Assembly: GCA_024403775.1 (NCBI GenBank)
Contig: JAKSRE010000015.1
Span: 1 to 64,000, forward strand
DNA length: 64,000 nucleotides
DNA from: Clostridia bacterium
GTDB taxonomy: Bacteria > Bacillota > Clostridia > Saccharofermentanales > Saccharofermentanaceae
Direction: 5' to 3'
Notes under the pieces: generated by a model
What the model saw: the letters and a program-made list of their open reading frames with translations, nothing else
Database searches by the model: none
What the model was told of the DNA's origin: nothing
Part shown: positions 35,130 through 43,121 of the stretch, in pieces
Layout of the letters: each line of letters starts with the position of its first letter
How positions within the stretch are numbered: the stretch's first letter is position 1
Position numbers and translations under genes: made by a program

Positions 35130-35810
35130 TTAAGCATCCAAATCAATAATCTCAAGGCTGTCTACATCAACAAACTGACCTAAGAAATCCTGAAGCTGGT
35201 CTCCACTTGGAAGTTCAATATACTGTGAAGTTACTGACACGATGTTATCACCAACGTTTGTAAAGTTGAGAAGAATATCCTCTCCATCCTCAGTATTAAG
35301 AATCCATGACTGATCTTCGAACTCACCGTCTACAAAATAATTCAATGATCCACTTAAAGCATCATCCACACTCATAGACTCATCAATTCCGAGTGCCTCA
35401 AGATCACCAAAATTCTCTTCAAGAATCTGTGTCATATTGCCTGGCAAAACTGAATCCAATACATTCTTTACTGAATCTGGCAAAACATCAAAGCTGGCAT
35501 CATCAAGTCCGCCCATTCCCTGAAGAAGGGAATCAATGCTTCCGCTATCGAATACAATAACCTCTGAAGCACTAAAATTCTCAATATCTGTATTACCAAG
35601 TCCAGCAACACTATTCTTCAAATTATCGATTGGTCCGAGAACATCGTCTCCAACAACGCCCTGGATTGCGCCATAACCTTCACTTGCAACCTTCTGGACA
35701 GCCTGCTCAATCTCTGCTCCATCTGAATTTATAAGTGATTCCAGGTCACAACCTGCAAAAAGGCCCATTGATAAAATCGCAACAGGCAAAATCAAAAATT
35801 TCTTCTTCAT
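35130..35810 (-). CDS. Lipoprotein of unknown function, paralogue of the next gene
   Basis: 226 aa. Signal peptide with lipobox GLFAGC, acidic mature protein. It shares with the gene at 35922-36599 both the arrangement and the C-terminal segment: DQSWILNTEDGEDILLNFTN, NIVSVTSQYIELP. The alignment runs through most of both proteins, so this is a tandem duplication that has diverged far. AGGAG precedes the ATG. No known domain recognised. Confidence 0.78.
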   Translation of the reverse strand: MKKKFLILPVAILSMGLFAGCDLESLINSDGAEIEQAVQKVASEGYGAIQGVVGDDVLGPIDNLKNSVAGLGNTDIENFSASEVIVFDSGSIDSLLQGMGGLDDASFDVLPDSVKNVLDSVLPGNMTQILEENFGDLEALGIDESMSVDDALSGSLNYFVDGEFEDQSWILNTEDGEDILLNFTNVGDNIVSVTSQYIELPSGDQLQDFLGQFVDVDSLEIIDLDA

Positions 35811-35921
35811 AATATAAATCTCCTAACATAACTAAATAACATTCTTATTCTACTACTTATTAAATATTTTTGCGACACCATTTTTCAGACTTAAGACTCT
35901 TTTAATCTTTAGACTGCTTCT

Positions 35922-36599
35922 TTAATTCCACTCAATCATCTCAATGTCTTTCTTGTTTGCAAATCTCTTTACAAAATCATCGAGTTCATCCTCATCTTCA
36001 GGAAGTACAACATACTGTGTTGTTACTGTAACAATACTATCTCCAGTATTTATAAAAGAAATTAATAGTCCTTCATCATCTCCGCATCTAATGATCCAGA
36101 CCTGATCATCAATCTCGCCATCGATTGTATAGTTCTTTGAATATGCTGTCATACTCGAAACAGCAAGAGCGTCAACTCCGCCAAAATCCGAATTCATGAT
36201 ATTACCAATTGATGCAGGAATTCCGCCAATGAGCTTCTCCTTTGCAACTTCAGACAAATCATCCAAATCAATGCTACTCATTTCCTCAACATAATCAAGA
36301 ATTGTATCTTTTCTGATTGTGATTACTTCAATAAGTTCATCCTCATCAATCTCAAAATCACTAATCTCTTCTATCTTATTAAGAAAATCTTTATCTGATG
36401 TCAGAAAAGACAGATAGTCCTCATCTCCTGTGATATCCATCAGGCCTTCGTATCCTTCCAGTGCTACTTCCTGACACCATTTGGCAGCGTCAAAATCCTC
36501 TGTCTTCTTTACTGCTTTTACTGCATCTCCAATATCACAGCCTGTAAAAAGACCTGCACATAAAATAAAAACTGGAATTGTTCTAATTAATCTTTTCAT
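35922..36599 (-). CDS. Lipoprotein of unknown function, paralogue of the previous gene
   Basis: 225 aa. The start at MKRLIRTIPVF is chosen because it gives a proper signal peptide with lipobox GLFTGC and GGAG before it; the longer reading puts the signal peptide inside. C-terminal DDQVWIIRCGDDEGLLISFIN and SIVTVTTQYVVLP match the paralogue. The 111-base gap to the paralogue suggests one transcript. Confidence 0.78.
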   Translation of the reverse strand: MKRLIRTIPVFILCAGLFTGCDIGDAVKAVKKTEDFDAAKWCQEVALEGYEGLMDITGDEDYLSFLTSDKDFLNKIEEISDFEIDEDELIEVITIRKDTILDYVEEMSSIDLDDLSEVAKEKLIGGIPASIGNIMNSDFGGVDALAVSSMTAYSKNYTIDGEIDDQVWIIRCGDDEGLLISFINTGDSIVTVTTQYVVLPEDEDELDDFVKRFANKKDIEMIEWN

Positions 36600-36732
36600 T
36601 TCTTTTTCTCCATAAATTCTCTTTTGCAGTCTAATTATAATTTTAAATAGACTCGTCTTCAAATGATTTAGGGGCAAAATAATGCTGGTTATTTTGTATT
36701 GCCTTAAGACAAAACACTTTCCAAGATTACAA

Positions 36733-36765
36733 AATAAAAAGACACCCTCTAGCTCAAGGATGTCT
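36733..36765 (-). terminator. Terminator of sdpRI
   Basis: AGACATCCT pairs with AGGGTGTCT on the minus strand, followed by TTTTATTTTG. Confidence 0.88.
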
Positions 36766-36815
36766 CTTCTTAATATTCAGCTAATCTAAGATATACTTCT
36801 GTTACTACTTAATAA

Positions 36816-37514
36816 TCAGTCTACCTTATCATAGTAGCCAGCTTCATCTTTATGCTTATTCTTATAATTAATTGATGCAAAAATAGGAACGAGTGACGCA
36901 ACCATCGTAGTGACAACTAACACAGTCAGAAGTAATAAACTGTCTCCTGTAATAAATGAGATCAGGCTTGCCAGAACTACAATAATACCATCAGCAACAA
37001 AACACCACGCACCAATTCTGTTTGTATAATTCCAGTTTCTTTTGCTCTCATAAGTGGTTGGTATTCTTACACCCATCACATGATTTGGCTTAACCTTTGG
37101 AACGTAATTTCCAAGAATAACCATAAGTAAACCAATAAAGCCAATCATTATGGCACTTATGTTATTCACACTTAAGCTTGTGTTCAAAGCAGAAGCGTAT
37201 GACATGTAAATTGCTGCATTGCTAATTACTGGAAAGATTAAGAACAAAGCTGTAATAACCTTATCTGATAATGTCTGCTTAGACGACATAATTGTCATAA
37301 CAGAGCACAAAATATGAAGCAGAAGCATAATGAGTGGCCAAACAAATACTATTACCCACTTTGGATCATATCTGTCGACCTGACCATTTAAACCAAAATG
37401 TCCTGGAAGCTTATCAGGAAGTTCATTCCAGAGAAAAATTCCTATAAAAACAGGAAGCAAAACAAAAATGCTTGAAATCGTTAATCCTTTAATATGTGCC
37501 TTAATTCTATCCAT
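36816..37514 (-). CDS. sdpI: SdpI-family membrane protein
   Basis: 232 aa with about six membrane spans. N-terminal DUF1648 signature (LPDKLPGHFGLNGQVDRY, near residues 30-48) and the SdpI motif near residue 145 (NHVMGVRIPTTYESKRNWNYTNR). In Bacillus subtilis SdpI gives immunity to the SdpC toxin and sequesters the repressor SdpR. The ATG is chosen with GAGGTG upstream. It overlaps sdpR by 8 bases. No SdpC-like toxin gene is seen, so it may act in stress or defence against others. Confidence 0.88.
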   Translation of the reverse strand: MDRIKAHIKGLTISSIFVLLPVFIGIFLWNELPDKLPGHFGLNGQVDRYDPKWVIVFVWPLIMLLLHILCSVMTIMSSKQTLSDKVITALFLIFPVISNAAIYMSYASALNTSLSVNNISAIMIGFIGLLMVILGNYVPKVKPNHVMGVRIPTTYESKRNWNYTNRIGAWCFVADGIIVVLASLISFITGDSLLLLTVLVVTTMVASLVPIFASINYKNKHKDEAGYYDKVD

Positions 37515-37779
37515 TATTATCACCTCTTAAATCCTTGAGCCAGAGCATTATCTCTTCAACAACTGATGTGTTCAGGTTGTAGTAAATAAAATTCTTTTCT
37601 CTTTCTTCGTAAACCAGATCGGCCTTCTTCAAAATATTCAAATGATATGATACTGTCGCTCCAGTCATATCAAAGTGACTTCCAATCTCACCAGCAGACA
37701 TGCGCCCTGTCTTAAGAAGTGTCAGTATCTCGCGTCTTACTGGATCAGATAACGCCTTAAATGTTTCTGCAAATGACAT
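37507..37779 (-). CDS. sdpR: ArsR-family repressor, SdpR-like
   Basis: 90 aa winged helix. KALSDPVRREILTLLKTGRMSAGEIGSHFDMTGATVSYHLNILKKADLV is the standard ArsR reading head, split here only by eye; no metal-binding ELCVCDL motif is present. The ATG at MSFAETF is chosen because a long purine-rich ribosome site (GGAGGGGGGAG) precedes it. Autorepressor with SdpI as the likely anti-repressor. Palindromes in the upstream gap are candidate binding sites. Confidence 0.9.
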   Translation of the reverse strand: MSFAETFKALSDPVRREILTLLKTGRMSAGEIGSHFDMTGATVSYHLNILKKADLVYEEREKNFIYYNLNTSVVEEIMLWLKDLRGDNNG

Positions 37780-37832
37780 ATCTTTCTCCCCCCTCCTTTC
37801 CATTTATAGAACAGTACTCTTTCTCGAAAAGG

Positions 37833-37867
37833 TATTTAGAAAATTTTCTAATTAGATATCTGTCTAA
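37833..37867 (-). promoter_or_regulatory. Candidate SdpR operators
   Basis: TATTTAGAAAATTTTCTAATTA contains the perfect palindrome TTAGAAAATTTTCTAA; next to it TTAGATATCTGTCTAA is a weaker copy. Both lie 55-90 bases upstream of the sdpR start. Confidence 0.6.
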
Positions 37868-37884
37868 ATAGTACACCCCTCCAG

Positions 37885-37926
37885 ATTAAAAAACAAGGGG
37901 TATTTAGAAAAATTTCTAAATACCCC
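37885..37926 (-). terminator. Terminator of the alcohol dehydrogenase gene, sharing the operator motif
   Basis: GGGGTATTTAGAAA and TTTCTAAATACCCC form a perfect 14-bp stem, followed on the minus strand by TTGTTTTTTAA. The stem contains the same TTTAGAAA palindrome as the candidate SdpR operators. Confidence 0.85.
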
Positions 37927-37968
37927 TCAATGGTCATTATCAAACTAATATCAGGCTAATACAAAAAC

Positions 37969-39147
37969 TTATACCATAAGCTTATAGATAGCAATTGCAT
38001 CTTCCTTTTTAACTGTAATGAAGCCGTAGATTGTACCTGATGTATTGCCGTTACCGTAGCAAGCAGTCTCAGCAAGCTTCTCAATATCTTCTTCCTTTGC
38101 ACCAAGTTCCTCAAAGTTCTTTGGCATGCCAATCGAGATAAGGAACTGACGAAGTCTCTCGATACCCTGCTTAGCTGTTCTCTCTGGATTATCGTAATCC
38201 ATCTGGCATCCCCATACACGAACAGCAATCTTTGCAAAACGATTTACATCATGATTAAGCGCATATGTAAATACAGCTGGCATAGCAACTGCAAGACCTG
38301 CACCATGAGCACAGTCATAAAGTGCTGAGAGCTCATGCTCCAGGTTGTGGCTCATCCAGTCCTGTGAACGTCCAACACCACATGAATTATTGTGTGCCAT
38401 CATACCAGCCCACATAATGTTTGCTCTTGCATCGTAATCATTTGGATTCTCGATAACCTTAGGACCTTCATTAACCATAGCAAGAATCAGACCCTCGATC
38501 ATACGGTCTGTTGTCTCAACATTCTTTGTATTTGTGAGATATCTCTCATATAAGTGACAGATGATATCTGTAATACCAGCTGCTGTCTGGTATGGAGGAA
38601 GTGTCTGAGTTAATTCAGGATTGAGAACAGAGAATCTTGGTCTGTATGCTTCACCAGAAGCACCTCTCTTAATCATTCCTTCTTCCTTTGTGATAACTGA
38701 GTCAGGTGAACCCTCTGAACCAGCTGCTGCAATTGTAAGAACTGTACCAATTGGAAGAGCCTTTGTTACTGGCTTTCCCTCATAGAAATCCCAAAAATCA
38801 CCATCATAAACTGCGCCTGCAGCGATTGCCTTTGATGAGTCGATTGTACTGCCACCGCCTACTGCAAGAATGAAGTCTACATTCTCCTTACGGCAGAGCT
38901 CGATACCCTCATAAACAAGTCCGCTTCTTGGGTTTGGCATAACACCCCCAAGCTCAATATATGTGATATTTTCCTTATCAAGTGAAGCCTTTACTCTGTC
39001 AAGAAGTCCAGAGCGAACAACTGAACCTCCACCATAATGAATCAAAACTTTGCTGCCGCCAAATCTCTTAACAAGTGCGCCAGTCTTCTCTTCGCTACCC
39101 TTACCAAACTCGAAATAAGTTGGAGCATAAAAACTAAAATTTTCCAT
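37969..39147 (-). CDS. Iron-containing alcohol dehydrogenase (butanol dehydrogenase-like)
   Basis: 392 aa. NAD(P)-binding GGGSTIDSSKAIA (residues 97-109) and metal ligands in GITDIICHLYE, SHNLEHELSA and YDCAHGAG (Asp and three His). This is the BdhA/YqhD-type group that reduces aldehydes with NAD(P)H in fermentation. GGAGG precedes the ATG. Single-gene unit. Exact substrate unknown. Confidence 0.92.
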   Translation of the reverse strand: MENFSFYAPTYFEFGKGSEEKTGALVKRFGGSKVLIHYGGGSVVRSGLLDRVKASLDKENITYIELGGVMPNPRSGLVYEGIELCRKENVDFILAVGGGSTIDSSKAIAAGAVYDGDFWDFYEGKPVTKALPIGTVLTIAAAGSEGSPDSVITKEEGMIKRGASGEAYRPRFSVLNPELTQTLPPYQTAAGITDIICHLYERYLTNTKNVETTDRMIEGLILAMVNEGPKVIENPNDYDARANIMWAGMMAHNNSCGVGRSQDWMSHNLEHELSALYDCAHGAGLAVAMPAVFTYALNHDVNRFAKIAVRVWGCQMDYDNPERTAKQGIERLRQFLISIGMPKNFEELGAKEEDIEKLAETACYGNGNTSGTIYGFITVKKEDAIAIYKLMV

Positions 39148-39245
39148 AATTTCCTCCGTCGCTAATATTTACATGTATTCAATATAACAAATACCTCTGC
39201 TTCAATAATTCAAAATCTATGGCAATATTTGTTAATTTCGTGTGA

Positions 39246-40391
39246 TTATCCTCGGCGACTGTAAGTAGGAAAATTCTCGTGAAACTTCTTCTTCTCCTCA
39301 TACATTAAGTTCTCTGCTTCGTTTACAAGTTTCTTAATGTCATCGCTCTCATTTCCCAATACAAATCCAACTGAAGCCATAGGCACATCCTGCTTTTCAA
39401 GCATGTCTTTAAGCCTTTGTGTCTTCTCTTCAAACACACTCTTTGGGACACCTCTTAAAACTGCAACAAATTCGTCTCCGCTTATTCTGTATATGTCATC
39501 TTTACGAAAGGCGGATAACAAAACTCCTGAGAATTCTTTAAGAAGTTTATCGCCTGCCTCATGTCCAAAATTATCATTGGTATATTTAAGGCCGTTAACA
39601 TCAGCAAAAACCACACCCATGTTTCTGTTTCCAGATATATTTTTACAGGTCTCAGAATAGGCAAGTCTGTTCTGAAGACCTGTCAGCTCGTCAAAGTGTG
39701 CAAGTTTATAAGTTTTGGCGCCTTTTTTAATCAGTTCATTCTCATGCTCAGCCTGAAGCATGGTATAAATTATATGCATTGATAAAGACAGTGATGCTAC
39801 ACCAAACGCCGCCTTTGAATTAAAAAGGTTAATCACAATAAATATGATAGGCACTAGAATGAACATCAATGCAGCTACGGCATCGTGGAATCCTGCCTTT
39901 CGCCAATAAAGAGAAACAACAACCAGGATATAAATAAATACAATAATATACGCGGCAAGATAGCCCTCATAATACTCACCAGGATAATAATGGCCGCCAT
40001 CAATTACGAACAAATATCCTCCCAGAGAGAAATATGCAGTCATAATCGCCTGAAAAATACAATATATTATTCCTATTCTGAACACAGTCTTCGATATAGC
40101 GATTCTCTCAGACATATGAGTAAACAAATATAAAATATACATCGCCGAAGAAACAAACGGCATTATAAAAGCTATAAATGTAAAACCATAAATGTGATTG
40201 GCAAAGCTAGGAAAATACGGAGGAAGATAACTTAGCATATCAACAAAAACAGTTACAAACACTGATGCCAGAAGAGTAAGAAAAACCTTCTTCTTCGCAC
40301 TTCTGTTCTTTGACTCAAACAGAGCACCATAACCGATAACCAAAAGTTCTAATAAGCCGAAGATTTCAACTCCTAAAATAATATCATCCAT
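39246..40391 (-). CDS. Membrane GGDEF-domain protein (diguanylate cyclase candidate)
   Basis: 381 aa. Seven or so hydrophobic segments in residues 1-210 form a sensor-like membrane part; residues 220-381 are a GGDEF domain starting LTGLQNRLAY. The active-site signature reads SGDEF rather than GGDEF, a form found in many active cyclases. The substrate-side FADVNGLKYTNDNFGHEAGD is intact. No RxxD inhibitory site is obvious. The ATG at MDDIIL has GGAGG seven bases upstream; the slightly longer reading begins on a TTG. Confidence 0.9.
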   Translation of the reverse strand: MDDIILGVEIFGLLELLVIGYGALFESKNRSAKKKVFLTLLASVFVTVFVDMLSYLPPYFPSFANHIYGFTFIAFIMPFVSSAMYILYLFTHMSERIAISKTVFRIGIIYCIFQAIMTAYFSLGGYLFVIDGGHYYPGEYYEGYLAAYIIVFIYILVVVSLYWRKAGFHDAVAALMFILVPIIFIVINLFNSKAAFGVASLSLSMHIIYTMLQAEHENELIKKGAKTYKLAHFDELTGLQNRLAYSETCKNISGNRNMGVVFADVNGLKYTNDNFGHEAGDKLLKEFSGVLLSAFRKDDIYRISGDEFVAVLRGVPKSVFEEKTQRLKDMLEKQDVPMASVGFVLGNESDDIKKLVNEAENLMYEEKKKFHENFPTYSRRG

Positions 40392-40475
40392 ACCCAAACC
40401 TCCGACAATACTGTATCACAATCACCTTACTAATTCCTTAAAAATATTAGATGGTTACAATATGTTAATAGATAA

Positions 40476-40504
40476 TTGACATTGCTTTTAAATGAATATA
40501 TAAT
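40476..40504 (+). promoter_or_regulatory. Consensus promoter of the polyamine operon leader
   Basis: TTGACA, 17 bases, TATAAT: a perfect match to both boxes. Start of transcription near 40511, about 300 bases before the first gene. Confidence 0.92.
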
Positions 40505-40510
40505 CGCACT

Positions 40511-40751
40511 CAAGTGAGTGAAACAGAGTCTGTTTTACAAAGCGAATTATTGATTGAGTTAGAAGCTCAAATTTTATAAGTTGATTACTTTATAATCGGT
40601 GCCATAATGGCGCATCATCTTGTGAAACGGTCAATATGAGTAGCATTTGCAAAACTCTGAGCACGAACGAACAACATAGATAAGTTATATATATCTAATG
40701 TGGTAAGTAGGACTATTCAAGAACTGATGCGCTAAGCGTCAGTTCTTTTTT
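40511..40751 (+). ncRNA. Structured leader RNA ahead of the polyamine operon, family unknown
   Basis: About 240 bases between a perfect promoter and a strong terminator, with several visible hairpins: AACAGAGTCTGTT, TTGAGTTAGAAGCTCAA, GGTGCCATAATGGCGCATC, and ACATAGAT...ATCTAATGT. It does not match any riboswitch or housekeeping RNA that I recognise (not SAM, preQ1, guanidine, c-di-GMP, T-box, tmRNA or SRP). A 15-codon open frame beginning ATG AGT AGC at 40636 lacks a good ribosome site. Either an attenuating leader or a separate small RNA. Confidence 0.55.
40719..40751 (+). terminator. Terminator/attenuator before the arginine decarboxylase gene
   Basis: AAGAACTGATGC pairs with GCGTCAGTTCTT (one G-U) around GCTAA, followed by a run of T. 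It lies 60 bases before the first gene of the operon, and no promoter is seen after it. Confidence 0.9.
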
Positions 40752-40810
40752 GTATTTGGCAGGATTCTAAAGTAATTAATTGATAGCATTTTGAGTTATG
40801 GAGATTAATT

Positions 40811-42256
40811 ATGAATCAGAGATCGGCACCAATTTATGAGGCACTTGAGCTCTTCAGAAAGAAGAGAGTCGTGCCATTTGATGTACCAGGTCATAAAAGA
40901 GGCAGAGGTAATCCTGAATTAGTTGAACTTCTTGGCCAAAAGTGCGTTGGACTTGACGTTAACTCAATGAAGCCGCTTGATAATCTTGGACACCCGGTAT
41001 CGGTTATTAAGGACGCTGAGGATTTAACAGCTGAGGCCTTTGGAGCGGCGCATGCCTTCCTTATGGTAAATGGAACGACTTCTGCTGTTCAGACTATGAT
41101 TCTCTCTGTGATAAAGCACGGCGATAAAATCATTCTTCCTAGAAATGTTCATAAGAGTGTAATTAATGCCCTCGTTTTGTGCGGTGGAATCCCTGTATAT
41201 GTCAAGGCCAAGGTGAACCCAAGAATTGGTATCGCGCTTGGAATTGAGGTTGAAGAAATCTCAAATGCTATTAAGAAGCATCCTGATGCCAAAGCAGTTT
41301 TTATTAATAATCCTACTTATTACGGAATCTGCTCTAATCTTAAGGAGATTACAAGAATCGCTCATGAGAATGGAATGAAGGTTCTCGTAGACGAAGCACA
41401 TGGAACACATCTTTATTTTGGAGATGAGCTTCCTGTATCTGGAATTGAGGCTGGTGCTGACCTGGCGGCTGTATCAATGCATAAATCAGGAGGAAGCCTT
41501 ACTCAGAGTTCAATTCTTCTTTGTGGCGAGAATACTGACAGCGAATATGTAAGGCAGATAATTAACCTCACACAGACAACGAGTGCATCATATCTCCTCT
41601 TATCAAGCCTTGATATCTCAAGACGTAACCTTGCATTAAGAGGAAAAGAATCTTTTGCCAAGGTTAGCAGAATGGCTGAATATGCAAGATCTGAGATTAA
41701 TGCCATAGGCGGCTACTATGCATATGGAAGAGATCTTATAGATGGCGACAGCGTATATGATTACGATGTAACAAAGCTCAGCATCTATACACAGGGCATC
41801 GGTCTTACTGGAATTGAGGTTTATGACCTTTTAAGAGACGAATATGACATTCAGATTGAGTTTGGCGATATCGGTAATATTCTCGCCTATATCTCAATCG
41901 GAGACAGAATTCAGGACATCGAACGTCTTGTTGGTGCTCTTGAAGACATTAAGCGTAATTATGGCAAGGATGGAAGTGACCTTTACTGTGGTGACTTTAT
42001 CCAGCCGGAGATGGTAAAAAGTCCGCAGGAGGCATTCTATTCAGAGAAAGAACAGATTCCTCTTAAAGAGACTGTCGGAAGAATCTGCGGAGAGATAGTT
42101 ATGTGCTATCCACCAGGAATTCCGATTCTTACTCCTGGCGAAAAGGTAACCGAAGAGATTATCGAATATATTGATTTCGCCAGAGAGCGCGGGTGCTCTC
42201 TTCAGGGTACACAGGACCCTGAGGTTGAACTTATAAATGTAATTAAGGAGAAATAA
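40811..42256 (+). CDS. speA: Arginine decarboxylase (Orn/Lys/Arg decarboxylase family, SpeA of Bacillus type)
   Basis: 481 aa, PLP fold type I. Motifs: FDVPGHKRGRG near residue 23, VDEAHGTHLYF, and SMHKSGGSLTQSS with the PLP-binding Lys near residue 227. The Bacillus-type enzymes of this length are arginine decarboxylases; arginine rather than lysine is supported by agmatine deiminase and carbamoylputrescine amidase at the other end of the same operon. GGAG precedes the ATG by seven bases. Confidence 0.9.
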   Translation: MNQRSAPIYEALELFRKKRVVPFDVPGHKRGRGNPELVELLGQKCVGLDVNSMKPLDNLGHPVSVIKDAEDLTAEAFGAAHAFLMVNGTTSAVQTMILSVIKHGDKIILPRNVHKSVINALVLCGGIPVYVKAKVNPRIGIALGIEVEEISNAIKKHPDAKAVFINNPTYYGICSNLKEITRIAHENGMKVLVDEAHGTHLYFGDELPVSGIEAGADLAAVSMHKSGGSLTQSSILLCGENTDSEYVRQIINLTQTTSASYLLLSSLDISRRNLALRGKESFAKVSRMAEYARSEINAIGGYYAYGRDLIDGDSVYDYDVTKLSIYTQGIGLTGIEVYDLLRDEYDIQIEFGDIGNILAYISIGDRIQDIERLVGALEDIKRNYGKDGSDLYCGDFIQPEMVKSPQEAFYSEKEQIPLKETVGRICGEIVMCYPPGIPILTPGEKVTEEIIEYIDFARERGCSLQGTQDPEVELINVIKEK

Positions 42257-42260
42257 TGAT

Positions 42261-43121
42261 ATGGATATCTGGTTCTCACAAATGGATACAGAGAACGTAA
42301 AGACAAGTGTCCGCGTAGATAAGCAGTTATTCAGTAACGAGAGTGACTATCAGAGAATTGACGTTTTCCAGTCAAAGGAATTTGGAAAAATGATCGTTCT
42401 CGACGGAGATATCATTTTCTCAGAGGCTGATGAGTTTATTTATAACGAGATGGTTGTTCACGTTCCTATGGCTGTACACCCTAATGTTAAAAGCGTACTC
42501 ATTATAGGTGGTGGTGACGGAGGCGTTGCCCGTACACTTACTGAATATTCTGAGATTGAGATAATCGATGTAGTTGAACCAGATGAGATGTTTATCGAAG
42601 CATCAAGTAAGTTTTTCCCAGAGACGGCCAAAGGATTTGAGGATCCAAGAGTCAGCATACACAACATGGATGGACTTAGATATCTGAGACGATGTGAGGG
42701 CCAGTACGATTTAATTATAAATGATTCAACGGACCCTTTCGGACATACAGAGGGACTCTTCACAAAAGAGTTTTATGGCAGCTGCTTTAAGGCTCTCAAA
42801 GAGGACGGCATTATGGTATACCAGCACGGCTCCCCTTTCTACGATGAGGATGAGCAGGCATTTAGGTCCATGCACCGAAAGGTATATAAGTGCTTCCCGA
42901 TAAGCAGAGTTTACCAGGCTTCAATCCCTACCTGCCCTGCAGGCTACTGGATGTTCGGATTCGCATCCAAAAAGTACCATCCGCTCAAGGATTTTGATCC
43001 AGTCAGATGGAAAGAAAGAAATATTAAAACATGGTATTACACAACTAACTTACACAAGGGAGCATTCATGCTTCCAAAATATGTTGAAGAATTACTTGAA
43101 GAGGAGGAGAACAGAAAATGA
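42261..43121 (+). CDS. speE: Spermidine synthase-like aminopropyltransferase
   Basis: 286 aa. Nucleotide-binding GGGDGGVARTL (near residue 83), VEPDEMFIEASSKFF, catalytic-loop DSTDPFGHTEG (near 155) and the C-terminal gatekeeping PTCPAGYWMFGFASK. A standard SpeE uses decarboxylated SAM as aminopropyl donor. No SAM decarboxylase is in this operon, which has the alternative carboxyspermidine route, so its substrate and role here are unclear. Its stop overlaps the next start by 4 bases. Confidence 0.88.
   Translation: MDIWFSQMDTENVKTSVRVDKQLFSNESDYQRIDVFQSKEFGKMIVLDGDIIFSEADEFIYNEMVVHVPMAVHPNVKSVLIIGGGDGGVARTLTEYSEIEIIDVVEPDEMFIEASSKFFPETAKGFEDPRVSIHNMDGLRYLRRCEGQYDLIINDSTDPFGHTEGLFTKEFYGSCFKALKEDGIMVYQHGSPFYDEDEQAFRSMHRKVYKCFPISRVYQASIPTCPAGYWMFGFASKKYHPLKDFDPVRWKERNIKTWYYTTNLHKGAFMLPKYVEELLEEEENRK

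Noticed and set aside
36816..37779. Complete SdpABC toxin locus
   Set aside because: Only the SdpI/SdpR pair is present; no SdpA, SdpB or SdpC-like gene lies nearby.
40636..40683. 15-codon upstream reading frame (MSSICKTLST...) in the polyamine leader
   Set aside because: No Shine-Dalgarno sequence and no run of a regulatory amino acid; chance frames of this length are common.
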